NCBI GenBank assembly: GCA_037349105.1
Contig: JAYJMM010000096.1
Location: 148,481 to 212,480 of the forward strand
Source of the DNA: Limnomonas spitsbergensis
Taxonomy: Eukaryota > Chlorophyta > Chlorophyceae > Chlamydomonadales
Length of the DNA stretch: 64,000 bases
Direction: 5' to 3'
In this document: positions 61,201 through 64,000 of the stretch, one piece after another
Position numbering within the stretch: the first letter of the stretch is position 1
Layout: every line of letters begins with the position of its first letter
Translations under genes and position numbers: made by a program
Notes under the pieces: generated by a model
What the model saw: the letters and a program-made list of their open reading frames with translations, nothing else
Database searches by the model: none
Told to the model about the DNA's origin: nothing

Positions 61201-63843
61201 GGTGTACTCCGCCCCCTGCCCCCCTCCCTCTCCCCCCTCCCCTGCCCTGTACCTGCCCCGCGATGTACTCCGCCCCCTGCCCCCCTCCCTCTCCCCCCTC
61301 CCCTGCCCTGTACCTGCCCCGCGATGTACTCCGCCCCCTGCCCCCCTCCCTCTCCCCCCTCCCCTGCCCTGTACCTGCCGCCCTCCCTTTCCCCCGATCA
61401 GTACCCGCCCCGCACCTGCAGCCTTGCCGATGCTGCAGCATACTCTGCCCCTTGCGCCGCCTCCAGCTGCGCAGTTAGCGCTTCACTCCTCCGTTGCCGG
61501 CTCCTGGCTGCGGCCTCAGCAGCCACCATGCGGCTGCGGAGCGCTTGCACGTTGGCGTCAACTTGGCGTGAAGCGTCCTCGATGCTGGCCTGACGTGCAG
61601 AGAACTGGGAAAGGGGGGGGGCGGTAGGGTGGGGGGAGGGAAGGGGGAGGGGGAGGGGAAGGGGGAGGAGGGGAAGGAGATGGAGATGGAGAAGGGGGAA
61701 GGGAAGGGGAAGAAGGGGGGGAGGGGAAGAAGGGGCAGGGAAGGGGGAGAAGGGGTAAAAGGGGAAGAAGGGTGAAAATGGGGAGAAGGGGGAAGCGAGG
61801 GGGGAGGAGGGGGAGAAGGGGGAAAGGGGGGAGGGAAGGGGAAGGAGGGGGAGAAGGGGGGAAATGAGGGAGGTGGAAGAAGGGGCAGGGAAGGGGGAGA
61901 AGGGGGAGAAGGGGGAGAAGGGGGGGAAGGGGGAGAAGGGGGAGAAGGGGGAGAAGGGGGAGAAGGGGGAGAAGGGGGAGAAGGGGGAGAAGGGGGAGAA
62001 GGGGGAGAAGGGGAGAAGGGGAGAAGGGGAGAAGGGGGAGAAGTGGGAGAAGTGGGAGAAGTGGGAGAAGTGGTTCAGTAAAGGAGGAGAAGGAGCAGTG
62101 GAGGAGGGGAAGGAGCATATACAGGGGGCATGGTGAGTGGCGGATTGGGGTCGGTAAGTGGGGAAATGCATTGATAAGGGCATTCTCAAAAGTCCAGCCT
62201 CTTCCTTATGTGCCACCGCGGACGCCTGGTTGAGCCTCCTTACCTTTTCAGGATTTGTCGTTTAGGGATTTAGGGATTGAGGGATTTTGAGAGATTGAGG
62301 GATTTAATCCTGAATATGATTGTCGGCCTTCAAAGGGTGAAGGGTTCATGGCTATGGGTTTTAAGTTTGACTAAAGCCCTGAATACGCTCATTGTCATCT
62401 GAGGCGTGATGGGTGCAGGGTTTAAACCCTGGATCTGATTATCGGTATTTAAAGGTCGAGGGTTTGTTTTTAAGGGTTTTGCGTTCAACCCTGGATCCGA
62501 TCAACATTGTTCGAGGCGTTTAGGTTGTAGGTTTGAATCTGATTATAGACACTTAAAGGGTTAAGGGTTTCATGGCTTGTGGTAAAGGTTTGAAGACTGG
62601 AATCTGGATATTTCCAGTGGTGTTATATAAAGGTCAAGTTGTGTTCGGTTGTCAAGAGTTGGAACCCAGCATCCGATCTTTGGTAGGCTCACCTCCGCCT
62701 CTGCCGCATGTGCCGCTTCGAGCGCCCGGTTGAGCCGCTCCACCTCGCGGTCTCGACCCTTCAGCGCCGCCTCCAGCTGCTGCAGCCGCTGCCGTACTGC
62801 GGCCAGCTCCGAATCCAGACGCTGCGCCAGCTCAGCGCGCTTGGCAAGGCCAGAGCTGGCCTCGGACTGGCAGCCCTGCGTGGCGTGTTCACGGTCGAAT
62901 GTTAGTGTGTGGTATGTCGCTCCGAATCCACATACTTTGCCAGGTCAGCACGCATAGCGCAGCCTGATCTGGCCTCAGACTGGCACAGCACTGTGTGAGG
63001 CAGGTCAAATCGGAATTAGGAAATCCTAAACCCCGAACCCTACAGAACACCCCAAGGGTTAAGGGTTTGATGTCAATGATTTCGGGTTTAGGGAATTGTT
63101 GGCCCTCCACCCTACTATACACCCTATGGGTTTAGGGTGCTACAGAATTTAGGGTGCATGGTGAAGGGTTTAAGGCTAAGGGTTGAGCGTGTTGGATATG
63201 GATTTTGGGTGGGTGTGCCGACGCTGCAACACACCTACAAGAGACAGGTGGATCTATGTATGGTGGATCTATAAGTTGTAGATCTATGCTGTGTGGATCT
63301 GTGAGTGGTGTATCTATGCCTTGAGGATCTATTGCTTGTGGATCTAGAAGCAGTGGATCTATGTCTGTTTGATCTGGCAGTGGTGGATCTATGTCTAATG
63401 GACCGATGCCTTTGAAATGCAGATGTGATGGTCATATTTTGCATGGATCAAAAGGGAATGGATTCGTGCATCATGGATCTAGAAGTAATGATTACCTGAT
63501 GGATCTAGGAGTGGTGGATCTATGCCTTGCGGATCCCAAAGTGGTGGATCTATGACTTGTGGATCTAGACAAGGGCTGTATCAGCCAAGGGGAACACACA
63601 CATACCAGCTTATCTGTACATCAATCACTTAGAAGAACATAATACACACCTGTACCGCCTACACAGATATGAGACACACATGTACCGCCTATACGAATAT
63701 AAGAAACACATGTACCGCCTGGCACTAATCACTTATAATATAATAAGACACACCTGTACCGCCTCAATGCGCTTGGCCTGCCTCTGTACTTCGGCATCCT
63801 TGGCCTTGAGGCAGGATTGCATCTTCACCAGCTGGGACCGCAT
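16077..63843 (-). CDS. CEP70-like giant coiled-coil protein, 3' part (38 exons)
   Basis: Exons in transcript order: 63754-63843, 62693-62875, 61416-61604, 58180-58296, 57741-57959, 56805-56921, 55240-55318, 54211-54703, 53514-53628, 51717-51806, 50934-51038, 47271-47360, 46105-46191, 45318-45485, 44633-44724, 44052-44135, 42935-43085, 41019-41150, 39980-40078, 39536-39657, 38522-38558, 37685-37831, 37216-37278, 36935-37027, 29931-30053, 28648-28860, 26413-26514, 24025-24120, 23338-23438, 22187-22278, 21767-21912, 20306-20527, 19724-19827, 19260-19365, 18750-18857, 18186-18261, 16896-17113, 16077-16247. They total 5040 nt, 1679 residues and a stop, with matching phases throughout. Residues 1 to ~1230 are coiled-coil with a recurring ~60-residue pattern (AEEAxRQxDAEL, xxRxxQLE, LKAKDxEI, then AEYEA). 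Residues ~1300-1679 resemble the CEP70 C-terminus: [14 protein letters not shown] against human MNEVYTRLGEMNNA, and [11 protein letters not shown] against LDAIVPAVKKL. CEP70 is a centrosome/centriole protein; a basal-body role is inference. Human CEP70 is ~600 residues, so the coiled-coil here is greatly extended. The family was recognised from memory of the human sequence. Confidence 0.78.
16262..16600. repeat. 23-bp GTGCAGGGTTTAAGGCTTTAG array
   Basis: About 14 units on the acceptor side of exon 38. The sense strand reads CTAAAGCCTTAAACCCTGC, pyrimidine-rich with few AG dinucleotides. Confidence 0.85.
16896..17113 (-). CDS. CEP70-like exon 37
   Basis: Completes Gly, then [17 protein letters not shown], a Gly/Pro/Ser-rich linker and [17 protein letters not shown]; donor CAG|GTGATG. 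The linker is longer than in human CEP70 at the same place. Confidence 0.82.
17225..17690. repeat. dispersed repeat family C, copy 2, with 16-bp array
   Basis: It matches the ordered blocks of 15250-15445. The segment after CCTCGGGTTTGAATG has expanded into about 15 units of AATGATTTCTTAAATG (17255-17490). Confidence 0.7.
17865..18180. repeat. ~60-bp donor-side repeats of exon 36
   Basis: CCTCTCACCGCTCAACCCT and variants recur five times, reproducing the AGCGGTGAGAGG donor of exon 36 in sense. Confidence 0.7.
18186..18261 (-). CDS. CEP70-like exon 36
   Basis: [18 protein letters not shown], then QDLPVDS, phase 1 out; donor AGCG|GTGAGA. It continues the CEP70 MNxVYxxLxExxN motif from exon 35. 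The acceptor is the unit of the 52-bp array upstream. A donor-end copy lies at 18065-18100. Confidence 0.85.
18262..18545. repeat. 52-bp acceptor-seeded array
   Basis: About 5.5 near-identical units, each containing in sense TGCTCGTGCAG|GTCTACA, the acceptor and first bases of exon 36. Confidence 0.92.
18750..18857 (-). CDS. CEP70-like exon 35
   Basis: 36 codons: [18 protein letters not shown], then [16 protein letters not shown]. This aligns with the CEP70 block before MNEVY. Acceptor CTCCTCAG is chosen because it keeps phase 0. Confidence 0.84.
19260..19365 (-). CDS. CEP70-like exon 34
   Basis: Completes Arg, then [20 protein letters not shown] to SLVAASE; donor GAG|GTAATT. A donor copy lies at 19190-19215 and acceptor copies at 19409-19440. 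Confidence 0.8.
19724..19827 (-). CDS. CEP70-like exon 33
   Basis: [34 protein letters not shown], phase 2 out; donor GCGAG|GTAGGG. A donor-end copy lies at 19585-19625. The exact acceptor (CCGCAG) is the least certain part. Confidence 0.72.
20306..20527 (-). CDS. CEP70-like exon 32
   Basis: 74 codons: [20 protein letters not shown], then [20 protein letters not shown] to [12 protein letters not shown]. This is a helical, non-coiled-coil region comparable in place to the middle of CEP70. Confidence 0.84.
20530..21130. repeat. GAGTGGTGG-type purine-rich array
   Basis: It lies directly before the acceptor of exon 32. In sense it is CCACCACTCAC, C/A/T-rich and AG-poor. Confidence 0.85.
21336..21766. 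repeat. 116-bp donor-seeded array of exon 31
   Basis: Three near-identical units and one diverged unit carry the end of exon 31, its CAG|GTGAGTG donor and TACACCAGCTCACTCACTCC. Confidence 0.92.
21767..21912 (-). CDS. CEP70-like exon 31
   Basis: Completes Gly, then [20 protein letters not shown] to [12 protein letters not shown]; donor CAG|GTGAGT. Four copies of its last ~75 bases with donor lie at 21650, 21535, 21420 and (weak) 21336. The CEP70-like C-terminal region begins about here. Confidence 0.84.
22187..22278 (-). CDS. CEP70-like exon 30
   Basis: Completes Arg, then [20 protein letters not shown] and a Gly/Ala-rich end, phase 1 out; donor GAGG|GTAAGT. A 5' copy lies at 22360-22400. 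Confidence 0.8.
22505..23337. repeat. ~118-bp donor-seeded array of exon 29
   Basis: Units contain CACCTAGCATTGTCCACGG (the exon end and donor on the + strand), an (AC)n run and CCCATGTCCACACCCACAG, with poly-C at the join. Confidence 0.9.
23338..23438 (-). CDS. CEP70-like exon 29
   Basis: [33 protein letters not shown], phase 2 out; donor CAAG|GTGTGT. Seven or eight copies of its last ~30 bases with donor fill 22505-23337. Confidence 0.84.
23440..23715. repeat. GTGAGAGAGTGAG array before exon 29
   Basis: On the + strand it is purine/T-rich. In sense it is a long CTCTCACTTTCTCAC polypyrimidine-like tract ending at the exon 29 acceptor. Confidence 0.82.
23825..24024. repeat. 29-bp donor-seeded array of exon 28
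   Basis: Units CTCAGCCCCTCTCAGCCCC-TCATCCTCAC repeat the exon 28 end and the GAG|GTGAGG donor. Confidence 0.88.
24025..24120 (-). CDS. CEP70-like exon 28
   Basis: 32 codons: [32 protein letters not shown]; donor GAG|GTGAGG. Acceptor copies lie at 24205-24245 and 24295-24332. Donor copies form the 29-bp array below 24025. Confidence 0.78.
24548..26060. repeat. 16-bp CCTACAAGTGTTAGGG array
   Basis: About 94 units with only C/T (CCTAC/TCTAC) and a few A/C variants. It lies in the intron between exons 27 and 28. Confidence 0.95.
26247..26912. repeat. dispersed repeat family A copies flanking exon 27
   Basis: 26247-26330 and 26835-26912 both read (A)AGC-ACGCCCC...GGAAACAGCGCAGCCTGGGC-like blocks and end near CCACATCCGCGCCG. 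Confidence 0.6.
26413..26514 (-). CDS. CEP70-like exon 27
   Basis: 34 codons: [20 protein letters not shown] to DELANLQ; donor CAG|GTGAGC. A 5' copy lies at 26648-26680 and a donor copy at 26226. Confidence 0.83.
27310..27930. repeat. 28-bp C-rich array seeded by an exon 26 copy
   Basis: It begins with ACCAGCTCCGAATCCA-ACCCTCCC, a copy of exon 26 codons (positions 28668-28695). About 21 units of CCCTCCCTGTCCCCC-type sequence follow. The sense strand is G-rich with quadruplex potential. Confidence 0.9.
28249..28400. repeat. dispersed repeat family B, copy 2
   Basis: GATTGGGACCAAACCTGGACC, a GGCCAAAGCAGCAGGGCT block, three GTAGCTGACAT units and AAAGAAACACT. Confidence 0.72.
28410..28647. repeat. 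15-bp donor-seeded array of exon 26
   Basis: About 16 units of ACCACACCTCTCCCC. In sense every unit reads GAG|GTGTGGTGGGGA, the same as the exon 26 end and donor. Confidence 0.94.
28648..28860 (-). CDS. CEP70-like exon 26
   Basis: 71 codons: [38 protein letters not shown], then [13 protein letters not shown]; donor GAG|GTGTGG. Its 5' end is copied at 28960-29010 and 29085-29130. Its 3' end is copied at 27310-27340. Confidence 0.85.
29931..30053 (-). CDS. CEP70-like exon 25
   Basis: 41 codons: [20 protein letters not shown], then [20 protein letters not shown] and K; donor AAAAG|GTAAGA. Five copies of its acceptor and first ~65 bases follow at a ~119-bp period up to 30672. A donor-end copy lies at 29780-29805. 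Confidence 0.85.
30054..30672. repeat. ~119-bp acceptor-seeded array of exon 25
   Basis: Five units carry in sense a CCAG or CTAG acceptor, GAGTGCTTGCGTGCCCTTGA and the rest of ~65 exon bases, then an intron piece with GATCGATC. Confidence 0.92.
30880..31155. repeat. CTAAGGGATCTATAGGTGT array
   Basis: Irregular units of 10-37 bp based on GGATCTA and CTAAGGGATC. Confidence 0.75.
31195..36934. repeat. 48-bp donor-seeded array, 5.7 kb
   Basis: About 119 units. In sense each has two CAG|GTGGGC motifs identical to the exon 24 donor, with ATTCAGGTCATGGGG and GTTCAGGGTTTAG between. Being 3 x 16, it is open in several frames (GQVGIQVM and GGHSGHGA repeats). A one-base-short unit recurs at 32521, 33384 and 34487 (offsets 863 and 1103), showing higher-order duplication. 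Confidence 0.96.
36935..37027 (-). CDS. CEP70-like exon 24
   Basis: 31 codons: [20 protein letters not shown], a Gly-rich linker and AEEQ; donor GAACAG|GTGGGC. The 48-bp array of 5.7 kb starts directly at this donor and repeats it. Confidence 0.78.
37216..37278 (-). CDS. CEP70-like exon 23
   Basis: 21 codons: [20 protein letters not shown] plus Q; donor CTGCAG|GTGGGC. A G26 run on the + strand (C26 in sense) lies about 45 bases before its acceptor. Confidence 0.8.
37321..37347. repeat. G26 homopolymer
   Basis: In sense a C26 run is placed just before the exon 23 acceptor. Confidence 0.9.
37685..37831 (-). CDS. CEP70-like exon 22
   Basis: 49 codons: [20 protein letters not shown] to [10 protein letters not shown]; donor CAG|GTGTGA. 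A donor-end copy of ~85 bases lies at 37535-37622. Confidence 0.84.
37845..38260. repeat. GGGGTGAGTGG purine-rich array
   Basis: It stands directly upstream of exon 22 in sense, as CCACTCACCCCCTCTCC, AG-poor. Confidence 0.82.
38522..38558 (-). CDS. CEP70-like exon 21 (37 nt)
   Basis: The shortest exon: completes Lys, then [12 protein letters not shown]; donor CAAG|GTGTCC. It is needed to restore phase between exons 20 and 22. Confidence 0.72.
39005..39118. repeat. GATCCTGGATGGATCCAA array
   Basis: About six 15- to 18-bp units, partly palindromic. Confidence 0.8.
39536..39657 (-). CDS. CEP70-like exon 20
   Basis: [20 protein letters not shown] to [10 protein letters not shown], phase 2 out; donor CCAA|GTGGGT. 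A donor-end copy lies at 39237-39270. Confidence 0.83.
39980..40078 (-). CDS. CEP70-like exon 19
   Basis: 33 codons: [34 protein letters not shown] near-complete copy with donor lies at 39813-39905 but lacks one C of a C5 run, so it is frameshifted. Confidence 0.85.
41019..41150 (-). CDS. CEP70-like exon 18
   Basis: 44 codons: [44 protein letters not shown]; donor GAG|GTGGGT. Donor-end copies lie at 40916, 40785 and 40672. Confidence 0.86.
41465..42890. repeat. ~50-60-bp GGGTATTGAGCA-TGTCA array
   Basis: About 25 units of two alternating types (CATGGCCCCAGGGTATTGAG and CATGGCACATGGGTATTGAG) with AAAAGAGTGGAAATGG. It lies in the intron between exons 17 and 18. Confidence 0.9.
42935..43085 (-). 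CDS. CEP70-like exon 17
   Basis: Completes Ser, then [20 protein letters not shown] to [12 protein letters not shown]; donor CAG|GTGACT. Confidence 0.84.
43240..43745. repeat. telomere-like repeats with exon 16 end copies
   Basis: GGGTTTAGGGTTT text alternates with TTTTGTGCCTCACTACGG, the + strand of the exon 16 end, about six times. Confidence 0.7.
43846..43975. repeat. dispersed repeat family B, copy 3
   Basis: GATTGGGACCAAACCTGGACC to TGAATTGTAGCTGAAGC. A partial inverted copy (CAGCTACAATTCAGGTACAT) lies at 22442. Confidence 0.68.
44052..44135 (-). CDS. CEP70-like exon 16
   Basis: Phase 2 in and out: [27 protein letters not shown]; donor GCCAG|GTAGGC. Many short copies of the end (TTTGTGCCTCAC on the + strand) are spread through 43150-43560. 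Confidence 0.84.
44633..44724 (-). CDS. CEP70-like exon 15
   Basis: [30 protein letters not shown], phase 2 out (AG|G). A weak copy of its end lies at 44410-44465. Confidence 0.84.
44783..44852. repeat. dispersed repeat family A copy
   Basis: GAAAGCTACGCCTCGTGGGG, GCGTGAGAGTTAAGGAAGC, GCGCAGCCTGGGCCGAAGC. Confidence 0.65.
44950..45317. repeat. 22-bp donor-seeded array of exon 14
   Basis: About 16 units. In sense each reads GGAAGCAG(C/T)TGC(A/G)GGTGGGTCA, i.e. the last 15 exon bases plus donor. Confidence 0.94.
45318..45485 (-). CDS. CEP70-like exon 14
   Basis: 56 codons: [40 protein letters not shown], then [16 protein letters not shown]; donor CTGCAG|GTGGGT. This last junction is the unit of the 22-bp array downstream. 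Confidence 0.86.
46105..46191 (-). CDS. CEP70-like exon 13
   Basis: 29 codons: [29 protein letters not shown]; donor CAA|GTGAGT. 5' copies lie at 46240, 46340, 46440 and 46537; one donor-end copy lies at 45952-46005. Confidence 0.85.
46740..47270. repeat. 47-bp array seeded by the end of exon 12
   Basis: About eight units CCCCCATACCCCCAGCCT-A(A)CGGGTCCTCTCCCTC. The copy nearest the exon still carries CCTTTACAACACTCTCC, the exon end. Confidence 0.88.
47271..47360 (-). CDS. CEP70-like exon 12
   Basis: 30 codons: [30 protein letters not shown]; donor AAAG|GTGCAG. A donor-end copy lies at 47190-47230. The following 47-bp array repeats its AGGCTGGG-CATATGG stretch. Confidence 0.8.
47520..50245. 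repeat. 8-bp AGGTCAGG array, 2.7 kb
   Basis: About 340 units; the main variant is AGGACAGG, scattered in clusters. It lies in the intron between exons 11 and 12. It has no stop in two frames, giving RRSGGQEV reading frames. Confidence 0.97.
50250..50933. repeat. donor-end copies of exon 11
   Basis: At least five units carry CTCACCGAGGCCTGGATGAG, TTTCCCCTGGTCCACATCCC and a CAGCACACACACACACC or poly-C spacer. Confidence 0.85.
50934..51038 (-). CDS. CEP70-like exon 11
   Basis: 35 codons: [35 protein letters not shown]; donor TCG|GTGAGT. One 5' copy lies at 51236-51292. Donor-end copies lie at 50814, 50697, 50641, 50540 and 50336. Confidence 0.85.
51717..51806 (-). CDS. CEP70-like exon 10
   Basis: 30 codons, phase 0: [20 protein letters not shown] and an Ala-rich end. 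Acceptor GTGTTGCAG, donor GCCAAG|GTTGGT. Confidence 0.82.
51875..52300. repeat. 48-bp TATGCGTGCTGTAGATTATG array
   Basis: Nine near-perfect units upstream of exon 10. Confidence 0.95.
52320..53388. repeat. 39-bp GGGCCA(A/C)TTGCAGAGGCAGC array
   Basis: About 27 units. Two subtypes (GTTCCAGGGTTA early, GGTCTAGGGATTA later) show a front of sequence turnover. Confidence 0.95.
53514..53628 (-). CDS. CEP70-like exon 9
   Basis: Completes Arg, then [20 protein letters not shown] to [10 protein letters not shown]. Copies of acceptor plus ~45 exon bases lie at 53709-53762 and 53974-54032. The nearer copy would stay in frame, with Glu replacing the first Asp. Confidence 0.84.
54211..54703 (-). CDS. 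CEP70-like exon 8 (largest)
   Basis: 493 nt; phase 1 in, phase 2 out. It encodes an unbroken Ala/Glu/Arg-rich coiled-coil: [20 protein letters not shown] to [19 protein letters not shown]. Donor AGCCAG|GTGAGA. Confidence 0.87.
55160..55197. repeat. GGATCT hexamer repeat
   Basis: Five units just past the exon 7 donor. Confidence 0.85.
55240..55318 (-). CDS. CEP70-like exon 7
   Basis: 79 nt, ending in phase 1: [26 protein letters not shown]; donor GGAAG|GTGCGC. The next exon supplies GC to complete Gly. Degenerate copies of its 5' end lie at 55418, 55640, 55809 and 56640. Confidence 0.78.
55920..56605. repeat. 19/21-bp GGGATAATACCCAGGTTTT array
   Basis: About 33 units, alternating GGGATAATACCC with GGGATACTATACCC or GGGATACTGTACCC. 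Most units form a short GGGTAT/ATACCC palindrome. Confidence 0.93.
56805..56921 (-). CDS. CEP70-like exon 6
   Basis: 39 codons: [38 protein letters not shown]; acceptor ACTCAG. Copies of its 5' end lie at 57010-57070, 57150-57205, 57255-57300 and 57327-57362. Confidence 0.86.
57363..57740. repeat. ~118-bp donor-seeded array of exon 5
   Basis: Three diverged units next to the exon itself: CATACAA-CCTG, CTTGCTCCTGGCCGACTCC, CACTCTTGCTCCGGTCAGCC. Confidence 0.9.
57741..57959 (-). CDS. CEP70-like exon 5
   Basis: 73 codons: [52 protein letters not shown]. Acceptor copies lie at 58030 and 58120. Donor-end copies (~118-bp period) lie at 57598, 57490 and 57385. Confidence 0.86.
58180..58296 (-). 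CDS. CEP70-like exon 4
   Basis: 39 codons: [20 protein letters not shown] through MEKLQKQ; donor CAG|GTAGGT. Acceptor-plus-exon-start copies lie at 58355, 58515, 58597 and 58737. Confidence 0.85.
58940..61415. repeat. 61-bp donor-seeded array of exon 3
   Basis: About 33 units (59385-61380) beyond four longer exon-end copies (58940-59335). In sense GGGGCGGAGTACAT-CGGGGCAGGTACAGG repeats the exon's GGGGCAGAGTATGCTGC end. The sense strand has many G runs. Open frames of up to 813 codons on both strands are artefacts of the composition. Confidence 0.94.
61416..61604 (-). CDS. CEP70-like exon 3
   Basis: 63 codons: [20 protein letters not shown] through [12 protein letters not shown]; donor CTGCAG|GTGCGG. 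Four further copies of its last ~40 bases with donor lie at 59288, 59178, 59070 and 58955. The 61-bp array is built on the same end. Confidence 0.86.
61618..62085. repeat. GGGGGAGAA purine tract
   Basis: About 470 bp of nearly pure G/A on the + strand. In sense it is an unbroken C/T tract ending at the exon 3 acceptor, with triplex (H-DNA) potential. Confidence 0.92.
62693..62875 (-). CDS. CEP70-like exon 2
   Basis: Phase 0, 61 codons: [49 protein letters not shown]; donor GAG|GTGAGC. A partial copy of its 5' end lies at 62945-62995. Confidence 0.84.
63239..63570. repeat. GTGGATCTATG array
   Basis: Irregular units of about 14-28 bp around TGGATCTATG and TGGATCTAGAAG, in the intron after exon 1 of the window. 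Confidence 0.8.
63754..63843 (-). CDS. CEP70-like exon 1 of window
   Basis: Encodes [20 protein letters not shown] and onward; donor GTACAG|GTGTGT. Donor-side copies (ACAC-TGTACCGCCT on the + strand) lie at 63651, 63679 and 63707. Upstream exons lie beyond 64000. Confidence 0.8.
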
Positions 63844-64000
63844 CTGGGGAAGGGGTGAGGGGGTGAGGGGGAGAGGGGAAGGAGTGAGGGGGTGAGGGGG
63901 AGAGGGGGTGAGGTGGTGAGGGGGTGAGGGGGTGAGGGGGTGAGGGGGTGAGGGGGTGAGGGGGTGAGGGGGTGAGGGGAAGGAGTGAGGGGGTGAGGGG
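63844..64000. repeat. GGTGAGGG array at right edge
   Basis: A purine-rich array, C/T-rich in sense, directly before the exon 1 acceptor; it runs off the window. Confidence 0.85.

Noticed and set aside
59186..61627. Pro-rich open frames of 678-813 codons on + and Gly-rich frames of up to 642 codons on -
   Set aside because: The 61-bp C-rich array has no stops in any frame, so long frames are expected by composition. Exon 3 and its donor bound the array.

Overview
This window looks like nuclear DNA of a green alga, most likely Chlamydomonadales (volvocine or Haematococcus-like). The grounds are GC-rich third codon positions in the exons, TTTAGGG/CCCTAAA telomere-like motifs scattered through introns, a CEP70-type centriole/basal-body gene that fits a flagellate, a LINE with an APE-type endonuclease, and a nuclear insertion of AT-rich chloroplast atpB DNA. 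The clade is inference; no ribosomal or marker gene is present.

The window holds two large, convergent, intron-rich genes. On the + strand, positions 331 to 8363 carry seven 3' exons of a PARP-family ADP-ribosyltransferase whose 5' end lies left of the window (295 codons plus stop). On the - strand, positions 63843 down to 16077 carry 38 exons (5040 nt, exactly 1680 codons including the stop) of a giant coiled-coil protein whose C-terminal ~380 residues resemble the centrosomal protein CEP70; its 5' end lies right of the window. Splice phases agree at every exon join in both models, which is the main internal check. About 89% of the CEP70-like gene is intron.

Between the two 3' ends (8364-16076) lie dispersed repeats, a chloroplast atpB fragment, a decayed LINE on the - strand with a poly-Gln first ORF, a second truncated LINE end, a hairpin repeat and a 61-bp LINE patch between 47-bp direct repeats.

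The most striking feature is the introns. At most exon edges in both genes, the exon-intron junction itself (the last or first 15-90 exon bases plus the splice site) recurs as diverged tandem copies running into the intron. Many of the large minisatellites (units of 14, 15, 22, 28, 29, 36, 47, 48, 52, 61, 116 and 119 bp) are visibly seeded by such a junction copy. Donor-side arrays carry repeated exon|GT motifs. Acceptor-side arrays are often pyrimidine-rich and AG-poor on the sense strand. Many long open frames here (Pro-rich, Gly-rich, [16 protein letters not shown], poly-Leu) are by-products of these arrays rather than genes. I found no tRNA, rRNA, CRISPR array or recognisable promoter.
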